DNA of 64,000 nt from Shewanella waksmanii ATCC BAA-643 (GCF_000518805.1 NZ_JAEH01000001.1:280045-344044); one strand, 5' to 3'. Counted from the stretch's first letter, positions 15,272-24,248 are shown. The notes: a model not told the origin generated them from the letters alone. Numbers and translations: made by a program.

Positions 15272-16195
15272 ATGAAAACAAAGCCATCACTTCCCAAGCT
15301 CGTCCCTATCGCATTTATTGCTGTGGTACTGATCTGGTCAACAACCCCACTGGGGATAGTCTGGAGCAGCGAGAGTGTTCATCCCACTATGGCGGTATTA
15401 TTACGCATGGTGCTGGCACTAGTGATTGGATGCTTAGTGATTGCCTGCAGTTCAATACGTTTACCGCTATCTGCAACAGCCTTTAAATTATATGGCTTTT
15501 CAGCCATCGGTATTGTCGGTGGCATGCTGCTCAGCTATATGGCTGCCCGTTATATTCCCTCTGGTACCATGTCGCTGCTTTTTGGGCTGTCACCGATTAT
15601 TTCAGGGCTGTTGGCGCAAAGGATTTTAGGCGAAGCCAAGTTTAGCCGAGTGAAAATTGTTGCACTCATTTTGGCATTTTCAGGATTGGCCATAGTCTGC
15701 TCATCTAAATTGGCTTTGGGCAGTGAAGCAGGTATAGGCTTAGTATTAATCCTGTGTGCGGTAACCCTGTTTAGCTTAAGTGGTGTGTTAATTAAGACGG
15801 TGAGCTTGAGTATTCATCCCATCGCAAGCACCGTGGGTGCCTTGCTGATATCAACTCCGCTATTCGCCCTTGCTTGGTTGCTATTTGATGGCACTGTGCC
15901 TACAGAGACTTGGAGTGCAAAGTCTATTTGGTCAATCGTTTACCTCGGGATATTTGGCTCATTAATTGGCTTTGTAGGTTATTTCTATATATTGCAGCAC
16001 CTTAATGCTAGCACTGTATCACTAGTAACCTTGATTACACCTGTATTTGCTATGGCGCTAGGGGCTGTACTCAACCAGGAACAGGTCAGTCAAACACTGA
16101 TCATTGGTGCAGGACTAGTCTTATTGGGCTTAGCCTTTTACCTGTTTGGTGATAAATGGTGGCAGAGTAAACGGCAAAATAGCTGCATTCAGTGA
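15272..16195 (+). CDS. EamA/DMT-family transporter
   Basis: A 307-residue integral membrane protein of about ten helices in two repeated halves, each an EamA unit. Family marks are VVLIWSTTPLGIVWS at the start, the SYMAARYIPSGTMSLLFGLSPI segment at the end of the first half and LGIFGSLIGFVGYFYILQHL in the second half. Such proteins export or exchange small metabolites such as amino acids across the inner membrane; the substrate cannot be told. The start follows TTGAGG at about ten bases. A perfect-stem terminator follows the gene, so it is a single-gene unit. Confidence 0.9.
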   Translation: MKTKPSLPKLVPIAFIAVVLIWSTTPLGIVWSSESVHPTMAVLLRMVLALVIGCLVIACSSIRLPLSATAFKLYGFSAIGIVGGMLLSYMAARYIPSGTMSLLFGLSPIISGLLAQRILGEAKFSRVKIVALILAFSGLAIVCSSKLALGSEAGIGLVLILCAVTLFSLSGVLIKTVSLSIHPIASTVGALLISTPLFALAWLLFDGTVPTETWSAKSIWSIVYLGIFGSLIGFVGYFYILQHLNASTVSLVTLITPVFAMALGAVLNQEQVSQTLIIGAGLVLLGLAFYLFGDKWWQSKRQNSCIQ

Positions 16196-16198
16196 TGG

Positions 16199-16237
16199 CA
16201 TTGCGGTGACAAAGAGCGATGGGTCACCGCAATGTTT
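16199..16237 (+). terminator. Terminator of the EamA gene
   Basis: CATTGCGGTGAC (16199-16210) pairs with GTCACCGCAATG (16223-16234), a 12-bp perfect stem, followed by TTT. It may also end the convergent gene 16252-16458. Confidence 0.8.
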
Positions 16238-16251
16238 AACATAACAATGCA

Positions 16252-16458
16252 TTAGTTGTACCCCAGTACAAAATCGGTTTCTTGATAGAGTACATGCTGA
16301 TTGGTGTGCGCAATCCCTAGCTCTTTCTCCGCTTGCTCACCAATAAGTTTAATCACATAGTCCACTCGACAACGGTAAGCATCCGATGTTTCATAGAGAT
16401 GCTGATTAATCGCAAAATGTAGCTGTTGCTTAGCGAGGTTTAAGTTTGAATAAGCCAT
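16252..16458 (-). CDS. Hypothetical small protein, 68 residues
   Basis: The start at 16458 has AAGGAG with six bases between. The product begins MAYSNLNLAKQQLHFAINQHLYE and is soluble, with no cysteine cluster or signal. A helix-rich composition is likely, and the end (ETDFVLGYN) is unremarkable. I recognise no family. The longer frame to 16506 lacks a ribosome site. Confidence 0.65.
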   Translation of the reverse strand: MAYSNLNLAKQQLHFAINQHLYETSDAYRCRVDYVIKLIGEQAEKELGIAHTNQHVLYQETDFVLGYN

Positions 16459-16767
16459 GATGGACTCCTTAGGTAATAAATAGAACGACCAAGTGTTGAT
16501 GGTCAATATTACCTAGAGCATATCCCATGCCACAATCGATGTCAGAATCACCAAGCAATGCGTAAGCAGCTGTTTTTATATATTTTAATGCATCAATTTC
16601 GACAATATTATTGCTATATTTGTTCAGTATTGTTCTAAAAATAACTCAGCATATTCCAATCTCAAGCGAACAATTTGCAAAATGCATTGGCAAATTGAAA
16701 CAAGCTGACAGATATTAACTGTGCGTAGTTTATAAACCGGCTGGCATCCAAACCTAACTTCACTTGA
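16459..16767. other. AT-rich intergenic stretch
   Basis: No gene, repeat or clear regulatory site seen in about 310 bases between the 68-residue protein and the zinc-ribbon protein gene. The upstream half presumably carries the promoter for the former. Confidence 0.35.
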
Positions 16768-17694
16768 TTAGTCTTCGGTTAAAATGATGTGCATCCGACG
16801 AATATCTTTGTTCCACAACTGAATGATCTTTCGACTCTTATCTTTATTCCAATAGCAACGTCCAAATACGATGATTGCCGCCCCCGCCAGTTCACTGGCT
16901 TCATCGATATTAAAGCGTTGCTTAAACTTAGCTTGGTAAGCATCAATTGGGATGCCTATGTGTTTGTTCTCCGCCGGATTTAACCAATTGAGTTGTTTAT
17001 CTGCATGGGATAAGGTGCCCCAATACATCCTTGGTGCACCATTGTCTGTGGGCTCGGCATCGGCGAAGTTCACAAACAAATTCTTGGCACGCCAACGATA
17101 CTTTTCATCGGTATAAACCCACAGTTGCGACTGTTGCAGCTCACTACCACGAAGTAAGCTATGCAATAGTCGTTGCAACCCCTCTTTGGGCTTAGCTAAT
17201 TCAGATTGCTTTTTAGCCTCATCCGCTTGGGAGTTTGTAACCGGTGTGGTTGGCGTTGACTCACCATCAGCAAGTATCGACTGGGGTGATTGACTGGTCA
17301 ACGCAGGCTTTAATGGGCGGGGGGTTTTAGTGCTTGTATGCAGCTGACGTTGCTTCGATGGGGCAAGGTTAAAATCAATCTGCATGGCGTCGTGCTGTAA
17401 CACGATGTCATTGACAATTTGTGCATCCGCTTCTTCGAGCTTTCTTGAACTTGAAGGTTTAAATTCGAGACAATCAGCCGCGTGATAGCGAGAACCAAAA
17501 CAAGCTGCTTTGCCATCTTTAGATGCTTTACGATAATAAGCTAGCCCCTGACACTCAGGGCAATAAAGGTGACAGCGTAATCGGGCAATCTCGTCATCAT
17601 CAAGCTGCTGAAAGGCGAATACTGAATAAACTCGCCCAGGTTCATCAAGCGCAGAACCTGCTGAAGAGGCTGGTCGATATACGGCATCTAACAT
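16768..17694 (-). CDS. Hypothetical protein with zinc-ribbon-like N-terminus, 308 residues
   Basis: Residues about 40-80 contain CPECQGLAYYRKA followed by CFGSRYHAADC, a likely four-cysteine zinc site resembling the N-terminal ribbon of nuclease-associated proteins. The middle (about 110-180) is Pro/Ser/Thr/Gln-rich and probably disordered. The last 130 residues are a folded domain with YWGTLSHADKQLNWLNP, GRCYWNKDKSRK and a hydrophobic strand pattern. I do not recognise the family. The gene is 21 bases downstream of a potassium-channel gene on the same strand and is probably cotranscribed. No signal peptide or membrane helix, so cytoplasmic. The ribosome site is weak. Confidence 0.7.
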   Translation of the reverse strand: MLDAVYRPASSAGSALDEPGRVYSVFAFQQLDDDEIARLRCHLYCPECQGLAYYRKASKDGKAACFGSRYHAADCLEFKPSSSRKLEEADAQIVNDIVLQHDAMQIDFNLAPSKQRQLHTSTKTPRPLKPALTSQSPQSILADGESTPTTPVTNSQADEAKKQSELAKPKEGLQRLLHSLLRGSELQQSQLWVYTDEKYRWRAKNLFVNFADAEPTDNGAPRMYWGTLSHADKQLNWLNPAENKHIGIPIDAYQAKFKQRFNIDEASELAGAAIIVFGRCYWNKDKSRKIIQLWNKDIRRMHIILTED

Positions 17695-17715
17695 AATAAC
17701 TCTGGCCTATGTCTC

Positions 17716-18402
17716 TTAGTCTTGCTGCTCTGCTTTAGCCTGGCCTGCACTAACCAAACTCGCAACCACAATCGCCATATAAAATACCCCAGCAATAGCT
17801 TCCATATACACTGCAACTTGGGCAAACGGGGTAACCGGGCTAATGTCGCCGTAACCTAGTGTCGTTAAAGTGACGAAACTGAAATAGGCCATTTGCGAAA
17901 AGTTTTCGCCCCATGCTTGAGGCTCGACACCGGTAAAAGATTGAGGGGAGAACTCCAAAATAAACAGATAAATTAATGACCACATCAAACCGAGCAATAA
18001 AAACAGCGCGATTGAACCAATAATTTTATTCCGATCAACATGGCCAACAAATAGAATTTGCCGCGCAACTGAAGTAAACGTCCCCCAAAAGAAGGCGAAC
18101 ATGAACGACAGCATCAGTAAATCCATGACCTTGATATCTAACAAATTGCGAACTAGCGTGGCCGCTAACCAACACACCACCAGTAACACCATAAAGTGAT
18201 ACCAACGCCGATCAAACCGTAAACTCCGTAAACAGACAATAAACGTCACTATAGTGAAACCTTCTACTACGTATTCTAATACGCCTTGTGGCATCACCTG
18301 CACTAATGAAGAACAGACCAATAAGCTCACTAAAGCAAAGGTCATATAAAAGAAGTTATTACTCTGATTAATCTTTTGTTGCACGTGCACAGCTAAACCC
18401 AC
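17716..18402 (-). CDS. Potassium-channel-family membrane protein
   Basis: A 228-residue protein with about six hydrophobic segments. The C-terminal third has the two-helix ion-channel module: pore helix FSFVTLTTLGYGDISPVTPF with the K+ selectivity filter TLGYGD, then a last helix. N-terminal helices come before it, so the plan resembles a voltage-channel-like or Kch-type pore without a cytosolic RCK domain. It would form tetramers in the inner membrane. The frame starts with GTG at 18402; a second GTG at 18390 has AGGGTGG at better spacing. It heads a two-gene unit with the zinc-ribbon protein. Confidence 0.85.
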   Translation of the reverse strand: MGLAVHVQQKINQSNNFFYMTFALVSLLVCSSLVQVMPQGVLEYVVEGFTIVTFIVCLRSLRFDRRWYHFMVLLVVCWLAATLVRNLLDIKVMDLLMLSFMFAFFWGTFTSVARQILFVGHVDRNKIIGSIALFLLLGLMWSLIYLFILEFSPQSFTGVEPQAWGENFSQMAYFSFVTLTTLGYGDISPVTPFAQVAVYMEAIAGVFYMAIVVASLVSAGQAKAEQQD

Positions 18403-18513
18403 CCTGTCGTTTCAATTCCCTGCGCTATTTATTCAATAGCAAAATGCCACTTCAAACTATCACCAACATATGAGTAATGACCTTATTGCGCAAGCCAAAT
18501 TCAAATGACAATA

Positions 18514-19539
18514 TCAATTTCTAATACGGCAAGTGACGCAAACAGCCGCATGATCACTGCTATGGCTATCCGTTGCATACTGGGGATTGGTCAGGTGTTG
18601 GTCGAACGTATGATAGCGAGTCACCTCAGCCAAACTCTGTGGATTCTGACTATTAAATTCTGCAGAGAGTAAGATGTAGTCCAAGACATTGCCGTGATTA
18701 AGATGATAGTGGGTAGGTGCGCGCGCTACAGCACTGGGGGCATATTGATTGGCTTGGCATAATTCATAAGCATCGCTTAGGCTATATAGGGTAAATTCAT
18801 GCTCGCTTAGCTGATTTTTCAGTCGGCTGTCTTGACTCACAAGTCCTTTAAGTACACCTGTTTGTAGTGATTCATTAAAGTCTCCCAGTAATACACAAGG
18901 GTTTTGAGTCTGCTCGCGCCTAGATGCAATACTATAGCGAAGTAGTACCGCTTCTGCGCCGCGTTGTTGAGCCGCCCCCCATTTAGCCACCGCTTCTAAA
19001 GCAAAACGCTCTGGATTACCCATATCAGTTTGCACTTGCTCATCTACATCAAAAATTCCCCGTTGCGATTTAAAATGCACAACGAAAAAATCAACTGAAC
19101 CTAATAATGGTGTTGCGACAGTGACACGCAGAGGGATACGGCTAAAAGCAAAGTCACTAGGCAATGACAGTAGCTGCAACAGTTGGTGTTCAACCGCGAC
19201 GGCATTGATCTCAACAATTGGGAATTTAGATGCTAACGCCACCACAGGACAGCTATAAATAAAATCATCACTAATGCTTGGCTCATCAACAACAGCAAAA
19301 TATTGATAACCCGATTGTTGCATCAACGTTTTGAGGGCTTCAATACTAAACACTTCTTGAAAACCGATAACATCAGGTTGCTGCAAGTCAATATATCGCG
19401 ATATCCATGTCAGTTTTTTCTGCCATTGTTCTGCTGTATAGATATTTTCAAAATCATAATACGCATTGGGTGGCTCAACAAAGTTAAATAAGTTAAGCGT
19501 CGCAATGTTAAACTGAGTATGTTCATTCTGAGTCGACAA
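18514..19539 (-). CDS. Endonuclease/exonuclease/phosphatase-fold protein
   Basis: A 341-residue member of the EEP fold. Conserved elements in order: NLFNF near residue 15, DVIGFQEVFS (metal-binding Glu), FFVVHFKSQR, LLGDFNES (metal-binding Asp/Asn) and SSDHAAVCV (catalytic Asp-His). The family includes nucleases, sphingomyelinases and inositol phosphatases, so the substrate is open. No signal peptide, so cytoplasmic unless the start is wrong. The start at 19539 is TTG with no clear ribosome site and is uncertain by a few codons. It is separated from the upstream microprotein gene by about 200 bases. Confidence 0.83.
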   Translation of the reverse strand: MSTQNEHTQFNIATLNLFNFVEPPNAYYDFENIYTAEQWQKKLTWISRYIDLQQPDVIGFQEVFSIEALKTLMQQSGYQYFAVVDEPSISDDFIYSCPVVALASKFPIVEINAVAVEHQLLQLLSLPSDFAFSRIPLRVTVATPLLGSVDFFVVHFKSQRGIFDVDEQVQTDMGNPERFALEAVAKWGAAQQRGAEAVLLRYSIASRREQTQNPCVLLGDFNESLQTGVLKGLVSQDSRLKNQLSEHEFTLYSLSDAYELCQANQYAPSAVARAPTHYHLNHGNVLDYILLSAEFNSQNPQSLAEVTRYHTFDQHLTNPQYATDSHSSDHAAVCVTCRIRN

Positions 19540-19737
19540 ATTGATGGCCGCAGCTGAAAGGCATTAGTTAATTATATCTGATTTAAACCACAAACCGCAC
19601 TATTTTAAATTTCGACAAAATCCTCTACACACTGCAATAAAGGAGTTAGGTAGCACGAAAGTAACGGGTCTGACTCTAAATAAAACAACCTGATAGCACC
19701 ACTTAACGCTACCAGGCTAAATACTAAACCTTAGTGG

Positions 19738-19935
19738 CTAAGGGAACCAACAACGATTAGGCTGTGGTATGGTTGCTAAGCAGGCCTCAAAAGAGCTGGC
19801 ACAGTGTTGTCCACCCGTAAACTCACAGCGCTCGAGCGCACTTAAACACTGGTAGCAAGTAGCAGCATATGCAGAGGCAGCTACCCCTAAGCCCATTCCA
19901 ACCAATAAAACTTTAGCTAGTTTTTTTATATTCAT
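19738..19935 (-). CDS. Exported six-cysteine microprotein A
   Basis: A 65-residue precursor. The start at 19935 follows AAAGGAAAG at six bases. Residues 1-23 form a signal peptide ending in SAYAA, almost the same as in the neighbour gene 20045-20242. The mature peptide of about 42 residues carries six cysteines spaced C-x2-C-x6-C-x7-C-x6-C-x9-C, with Trp right after the last one. This pattern would support three disulfides in the periplasm or outside the cell. I recognise no family. It pairs with the paralogue upstream and may be cotranscribed with it. Possible roles (secreted effector, antimicrobial peptide, metal or redox scavenger) are guesses. Confidence 0.75.
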   Translation of the reverse strand: MNIKKLAKVLLVGMGLGVAASAYAATCYQCLSALERCEFTGGQHCASSFEACLATIPQPNRCWFP

Positions 19936-20044
19936 CACTCTTTCCTTTTAGTTGACTAAGCTGTTAATCAGCGACGGTGATATAAATCAATTATCGCTAT
20001 ACAGCCGATATTTAAAAACCTTTAACTTAGACGAGCTGAGTTGA

Positions 20045-20242
20045 TTAGTACAACCAGCATGGCCCTTGAACTGTTCGCTTACAAGCACGAAAGTCAGTAT
20101 GGCAAGCAGATGGATAAGCACCACTTTCTAAACAGTTATTAAATGCATTATTACACTGGGTACACGATGCCGCATAGGCTGATGCCGCAGCACCTAGACC
20201 TAAACCTAACAACATAACTTTGAACATATTTTTAATTTTCAT
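20045..20242 (-). CDS. Exported six-cysteine microprotein B (paralogue of A)
   Basis: A 65-residue precursor with signal peptide KVMLLGLGLGAAASAYAA and a mature part of about 42 residues. Six cysteines are spaced C-x2-C-x6-C-x9-C-x6-C-x7-C and followed by Trp, so the outer framework is kept with gene A while the loops differ. The signal peptides are more alike than the mature regions, the usual picture for duplicated secreted peptides under changing selection. The start codon follows AGTGAGAA. About 110 bases separate it from gene A, and the divergent neighbour is a membrane-bound glutaredoxin-like protein. Confidence 0.75.
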   Translation of the reverse strand: MKIKNMFKVMLLGLGLGAAASAYAASCTQCNNAFNNCLESGAYPSACHTDFRACKRTVQGPCWLY

Positions 20243-20473
20243 TTATATTCTCACTTATTATTTTTACTTTATAGAATTTAAATTGCTTGTTACTCAGCGT
20301 TACTATAACGCTGCGAACAATTAAATATCATCCAAAAATGATTACAACCCCCCAAAGGTATATAGTACCCAATCATTCACAGACTCATTAATATAGTAAA
20401 AAAGAACTATTGGCTGAATTAACAGGCTGATTTAAAGTGGCTAGATAATAATAGAAATATAAATGGAATTATA

Positions 20474-20902
20474 ATGAGTAACATCAATACCGCAGTAAAA
20501 CAGCGTCGTAGTGTAGCAATACTAAAGAGCATTACTTCATACGCACTATGCCTTGGTATAGGGCTTGCTTTGGGATATGGCGCCTTGCATGGCTATCAAT
20601 GGCTGACAACGCCGGCGCCCGTAGTGGTCGGGGATTATTCACAACACTTTGAATACTCTGACAAGCCCGTGATTATGTATGGTACCGACTGGTGCCCGGT
20701 TTGCGCTAATACCCGAGACTATTTTGCCGCAAATAACGTTGCTTATACCGAATTTAATCCTGAAAAAGATCAACAAGCTAGCCAAAGATTTAATGATCTT
20801 GCCGCCAATGCTTATCCGGTCATTATCATCGGTGACAAACGAATTATCGGCTTGAATATTCCTGAAGTGGAACTGGCATTAAAAGAGCAATCACTACTTT
20901 AA
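20474..20902 (+). CDS. Membrane-tethered glutaredoxin-like thiol oxidoreductase
   Basis: A 142-residue protein: one hydrophobic helix at about 20-40 (TSYALCLGIGLALGYGALHG) followed by a glutaredoxin fold. The active site is CPVC (Cys74, Cys77) in the context YGTDWCPVC, and the cis-proline position is AYPVIII. The order helix then domain, with positive charge before the helix, puts the thiol domain in the periplasm if the usual topology rule holds. Periplasmic glutaredoxin-like proteins are uncommon because glutathione chemistry is mainly cytoplasmic. It is divergent from the six-cysteine peptides with 231 bases between, so a link to their folding is possible but unproven. Confidence 0.82.
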   Translation: MSNINTAVKQRRSVAILKSITSYALCLGIGLALGYGALHGYQWLTTPAPVVVGDYSQHFEYSDKPVIMYGTDWCPVCANTRDYFAANNVAYTEFNPEKDQQASQRFNDLAANAYPVIIIGDKRIIGLNIPEVELALKEQSLL

Positions 20903-20920
20903 TGAAGCGGTGATTAGCCC

Positions 20921-22429
20921 TTAAGCAACACCTTGTTCAACAGCCGTAATGGCGGGCTTAGGCACATGATAGTGCACGGCATTGCGGCCATTTTCTTTGG
21001 CCTGATATAAGGCAGCATCAGCCAAAACAATTAGGTCTTCAATATGATTTGCGATGGTCGGCACCATCGCAGCGACCCCTATACTGGCGGTGACAAATTC
21101 GCTTGTGGTCGAGCCAGTATGCGAGATTTGCAACGCTTCGATTGCCTCAATGCAACGCTGAGCAGGAATCGTGTTATCACGAGTATGAGGTAGTAATAAG
21201 ACAAACTCTTCGCCGCCATAGCGCGCAATGAAATCACTTTTACGATTAAGACTTTGTTCTACCACTTGAGCCACACGCTTTAAGCACTTGTCCCCTTCTA
21301 AATGGCCATAGGTATCGTTGAACGATTTAAAATGGTCAACATCGAGCATCATCAGCGTAATGCAACGCTTGGCTTTGATCGCTTCACTCCAAACCGCTTC
21401 ATAACGCTGTTCAAAATGGCGGCGATTGGCCAGCCCCGTTAAACCGTCTGTTTGAGATAATAGTTCCAATTGACGCTTGGCTTTATAAAGATCTAAAGTA
21501 CGCTGTTGCACCTCTTGTTCCACAATATCCGTTCGGCGTCGCATAGCAACATAATAGCCAGCGCCAAACAGAACAAACAAGCCGCCACATAGCCCAAGCA
21601 CCAGTGGCAACGCACTGCGATGACTATCTACATATTCACTGCTAGGGCGCGCGATAATAGTCCAACGTCGCCCAGCAAAAGTCGATAGTTGGCGCTGGTA
21701 TTCAAAAGACTCGGCACCATGGCCACCATGCTCATTGCCTAAGTGCAAAGTCAGTAATGTTTCTACTAGCGGGTCAGTATGATCTTTTAAGGTAAAATGA
21801 ATCCCCTTCGTCGCGGTTCGTTGCACAGCTCGGTTGAACATCGCATCCACTTTCAGGCTGAGCACTGCAACGCCAAAGGTTTGTGCCCTGCGCTCAATGG
21901 CATTATTAGGTTCTCCACGATAGGCACTGATAAACACGTTAATGTCTAACGCACTGCTTTTGCCTATACCACTTGAGCTGGCAACTACGTTATCGACGTC
22001 AATGGCTTGCTCAATGGCACTGCGATAGGTATCGCGACTTAGCAAATCAAAACCAAGGATCTCATCATAATTTGTCAAAGAAGCCACGTAGGTAACTGGC
22101 AACTGAGTCAAACTATCAGTGCTGCCCCGCACTGCCCACTGCAGCGAATCGATATCTTGATGCCTTTGCAAATAGGGAGTGGCTATTTTGTCAAACTCTG
22201 CACGGGTGACGTCATCTGAGCTTTCAAATAATCCTTTTAATGCATACAACACTTCTATATTGAGCAACACTTCTCGCTCTAACGCCGCGGTTTTATCATC
22301 AACATCTTGCTGAAACTCAGCCGCGATCGCGCGAGTTTCTTTGTCATAAACTCGATCGACCATGACCGCGGTCACGGATAATCCGGCCAACATCCAAAAG
22401 ATTAATAATACCCAACGCCAACGGCTCAC
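20921..22429 (-). CDS. CHASE-domain diguanylate cyclase
   Basis: A 502-residue protein. Residues about 5-25 are a first membrane helix, residues about 70-270 a periplasmic CHASE-like sensor (LQRHQDIDSLQWAV is typical), and about 280-300 a second helix. The GGDEF domain follows a short linker (TDGLTGLANRRHFE) and has the active-site GGEEF at 405-409. An intact inhibitory I-site RKSD lies five residues before it. The enzyme makes cyclic di-GMP from two GTP molecules and feeds back-inhibits. The signal sensed is unknown. It is convergent with the glutaredoxin-like gene, 18 bases apart. Confidence 0.95.
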   Translation of the reverse strand: MSRWRWVLLIFWMLAGLSVTAVMVDRVYDKETRAIAAEFQQDVDDKTAALEREVLLNIEVLYALKGLFESSDDVTRAEFDKIATPYLQRHQDIDSLQWAVRGSTDSLTQLPVTYVASLTNYDEILGFDLLSRDTYRSAIEQAIDVDNVVASSSGIGKSSALDINVFISAYRGEPNNAIERRAQTFGVAVLSLKVDAMFNRAVQRTATKGIHFTLKDHTDPLVETLLTLHLGNEHGGHGAESFEYQRQLSTFAGRRWTIIARPSSEYVDSHRSALPLVLGLCGGLFVLFGAGYYVAMRRRTDIVEQEVQQRTLDLYKAKRQLELLSQTDGLTGLANRRHFEQRYEAVWSEAIKAKRCITLMMLDVDHFKSFNDTYGHLEGDKCLKRVAQVVEQSLNRKSDFIARYGGEEFVLLLPHTRDNTIPAQRCIEAIEALQISHTGSTTSEFVTASIGVAAMVPTIANHIEDLIVLADAALYQAKENGRNAVHYHVPKPAITAVEQGVA

Positions 22430-22675
22430 GTCATGCTTCCCTAGCTAAATGTTATTTAAAGTAATTAGCACAAAATATCGACTAACAAGCCAACTTACCA
22501 CAAATAAATTATGACTCGCCAGTATGTGTCAATTTGTATTACCTATGTTCATCCAAAAACCTGAGTAAAAGGCGATAATATGTTCGCTGTATACTGGTGA
22601 CGGGTGATTAATACTTGCGTTCAATTACGACTATGTCATAGTAGAAAATATCGCCAGTTACCTAGAGTCTCGTTT

Positions 22676-23335
22676 ATGCTTTTAGCCAAACCAGCCTTCA
22701 CTGAACCAAGGCTAACTGATGCTTCTCAACAGGAAAAGCTTTGCCATATTAAAGGCGATAACCCGCTAATTTGGCCGCTACTTAGCTTACTACAAGCCAG
22801 TAACCAGAGCTGGAAGGTCCATCATTTAGCTGCCGAATTGCAAGCTAAAGGCCTAATGCAAGATTTAGATAATAATCCCGAAAAAGCCCTGTTCAAGCGC
22901 AACTTCCTACTAATGAACGCGCTGTTCAATCTGCAATCGATACTGCTGCCCAATAGCTATTTACATGTCAAAGCCATGGAGATCCAAATTTTTAGGATAC
23001 TCCCGAGTAACCTTGACCAACAACTCAGTACTGATGATGCGCTGCGAGACTACTATTTAGATTGGGGCAACTATGATACCTGCCCTAATGTCATTCAAGA
23101 GATGTTAGCGTCTTTCTGGAGTCGCTATGAAGACTACATTGGCGCTAACCCCACCGACATGCATCATTGCCGCGCCTTAAGCGTGTTTGAGCTCAATGAA
23201 GAGGCAACCGATAAAGACATCAGTAAGCAGTGGCGCCGACTCGCCCTTAAGTGGCATCCAGACCGAGAAGGCGGCGATGCGATAAAATTTAAGCAAGTTT
23301 GTGAAGCATGGCAAACTTTGCGACGGAACTTATAA
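22676..23335 (+). CDS. DnaJ-related co-chaperone-like protein
   Basis: A 219-residue protein with a short J-domain at the very C-terminus: LNEEATDKDISKQWRRLALKWHPDREGG includes the invariant HPD. The N-terminal 150 residues belong to the DnaJ-related family of gammaproteobacteria (FKRNFLLMNALFNLQS and YLDWGNYD regions). The HPD motif implies stimulation of a DnaK-type Hsp70; the client is unknown. I chose the Met at 22676; a longer GTG frame to 22604 exists but neither has a strong ribosome site, so the start is uncertain. Confidence 0.85.
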   Translation: MLLAKPAFTEPRLTDASQQEKLCHIKGDNPLIWPLLSLLQASNQSWKVHHLAAELQAKGLMQDLDNNPEKALFKRNFLLMNALFNLQSILLPNSYLHVKAMEIQIFRILPSNLDQQLSTDDALRDYYLDWGNYDTCPNVIQEMLASFWSRYEDYIGANPTDMHHCRALSVFELNEEATDKDISKQWRRLALKWHPDREGGDAIKFKQVCEAWQTLRRNL

Positions 23336-23497
23336 GAACCGTGCAAAAACTTGTTACAGGTCACATGCTAAACACTGCCATTTCAAGCTACTTCAGTCAT
23401 ACTTAAGCTTTCGCTATTATGCTAAATAGCATAGAGGTTTGCGTTAATGATAAGTTACATAAACTTAGACAGACCTTTCACATTTGAGGACAGCAGC

Positions 23498-24160
23498 TTG
23501 ATTAAATATATCGCATTAGCTTTAACTTTGGCCGTGGCACCATTAAGCGGTTTTGCCGCGCAGTTTGTTGAAGGTAAGCACTTCACTACCGTCACTAATA
23601 AGGCACCCAGTGCCGAGCCTAAACTAACCGAATTTTTCTCTTTCTATTGCCACAACTGTTTCAATATGGAAACTCAGTTCCTTGGCGATATCAAAGCTAA
23701 TCTCAATAAGTCAGTGACTTTTGATAGTAAACACGTTGACTTCATGAATAGCGACATTGGTACTGAAGTGATGCGCTCTCTTGCAGTCATTCAAGAAGCC
23801 GATCTTGGCGATAAAATGACTCACGCTATGTTCGTTGCAATTCAAGGCGAAGAAGGCGCACATGGTCACAGCCATGACCACGACCACAGCGCGCATGAGA
23901 AACCAGAAATCAACAACCGCGATGACATTAAAAAAGTCTTTGCAGAACATGGTTTCGACGTAAGCAAATATGACGCGATTGCCGATAGCAAAGCCGTCAA
24001 CGACAAAATCGACCTATGGCGTGTACAACAACGTGAATTCCGCGTACAAAGCGTACCGGCATTTATCGTTAATGATAAATATGCCGTTAACATGGGCCAA
24101 ATTCGTACACTGGGCGAATTGATCGACTTGATCAACTACCTTGCGGTAGAGCGCAAGTAA
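23498..24160 (+). CDS. DsbA-like periplasmic thiol oxidoreductase with His-rich insert
   Basis: A 220-residue protein starting at TTG 23498, which has GAGGA seven bases upstream and directly precedes the signal peptide (LIKYIALALTLAVAPLSGFAA). The thioredoxin-fold active site is CHNC (Cys51, Cys54), not the CPHC of E. coli DsbA, and the cis-proline is in SVPAF. A helical insert carries a histidine run, with His at 122, 124, 126, 128, 130 and 133, absent from textbook DsbA. The fold would oxidise thiols in the periplasm; the changed dipeptide should shift its redox potential and the His run could bind metal. A terminator follows. Confidence 0.85.
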   Translation: MIKYIALALTLAVAPLSGFAAQFVEGKHFTTVTNKAPSAEPKLTEFFSFYCHNCFNMETQFLGDIKANLNKSVTFDSKHVDFMNSDIGTEVMRSLAVIQEADLGDKMTHAMFVAIQGEEGAHGHSHDHDHSAHEKPEINNRDDIKKVFAEHGFDVSKYDAIADSKAVNDKIDLWRVQQREFRVQSVPAFIVNDKYAVNMGQIRTLGELIDLINYLAVERK

Positions 24161-24175
24161 CTTTAATGACTCCCT

Positions 24176-24204
24176 AAAAAAAGCGCCAAACTGGCGCTTT
24201 TTTT
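24176..24204 (+). terminator. Rho-independent terminator of the DsbA-like gene
   Basis: AAAAAAAGCGCC (24176-24187) pairs with GGCGCTTTTTTT (24193-24204) around AAACT. The symmetry makes it able to act in both directions. Confidence 0.92.
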
Positions 24205-24248
24205 ATATGCTTTGTAGGCTGCAGCTTGCGCCAATAAGTCTCGCCGAG

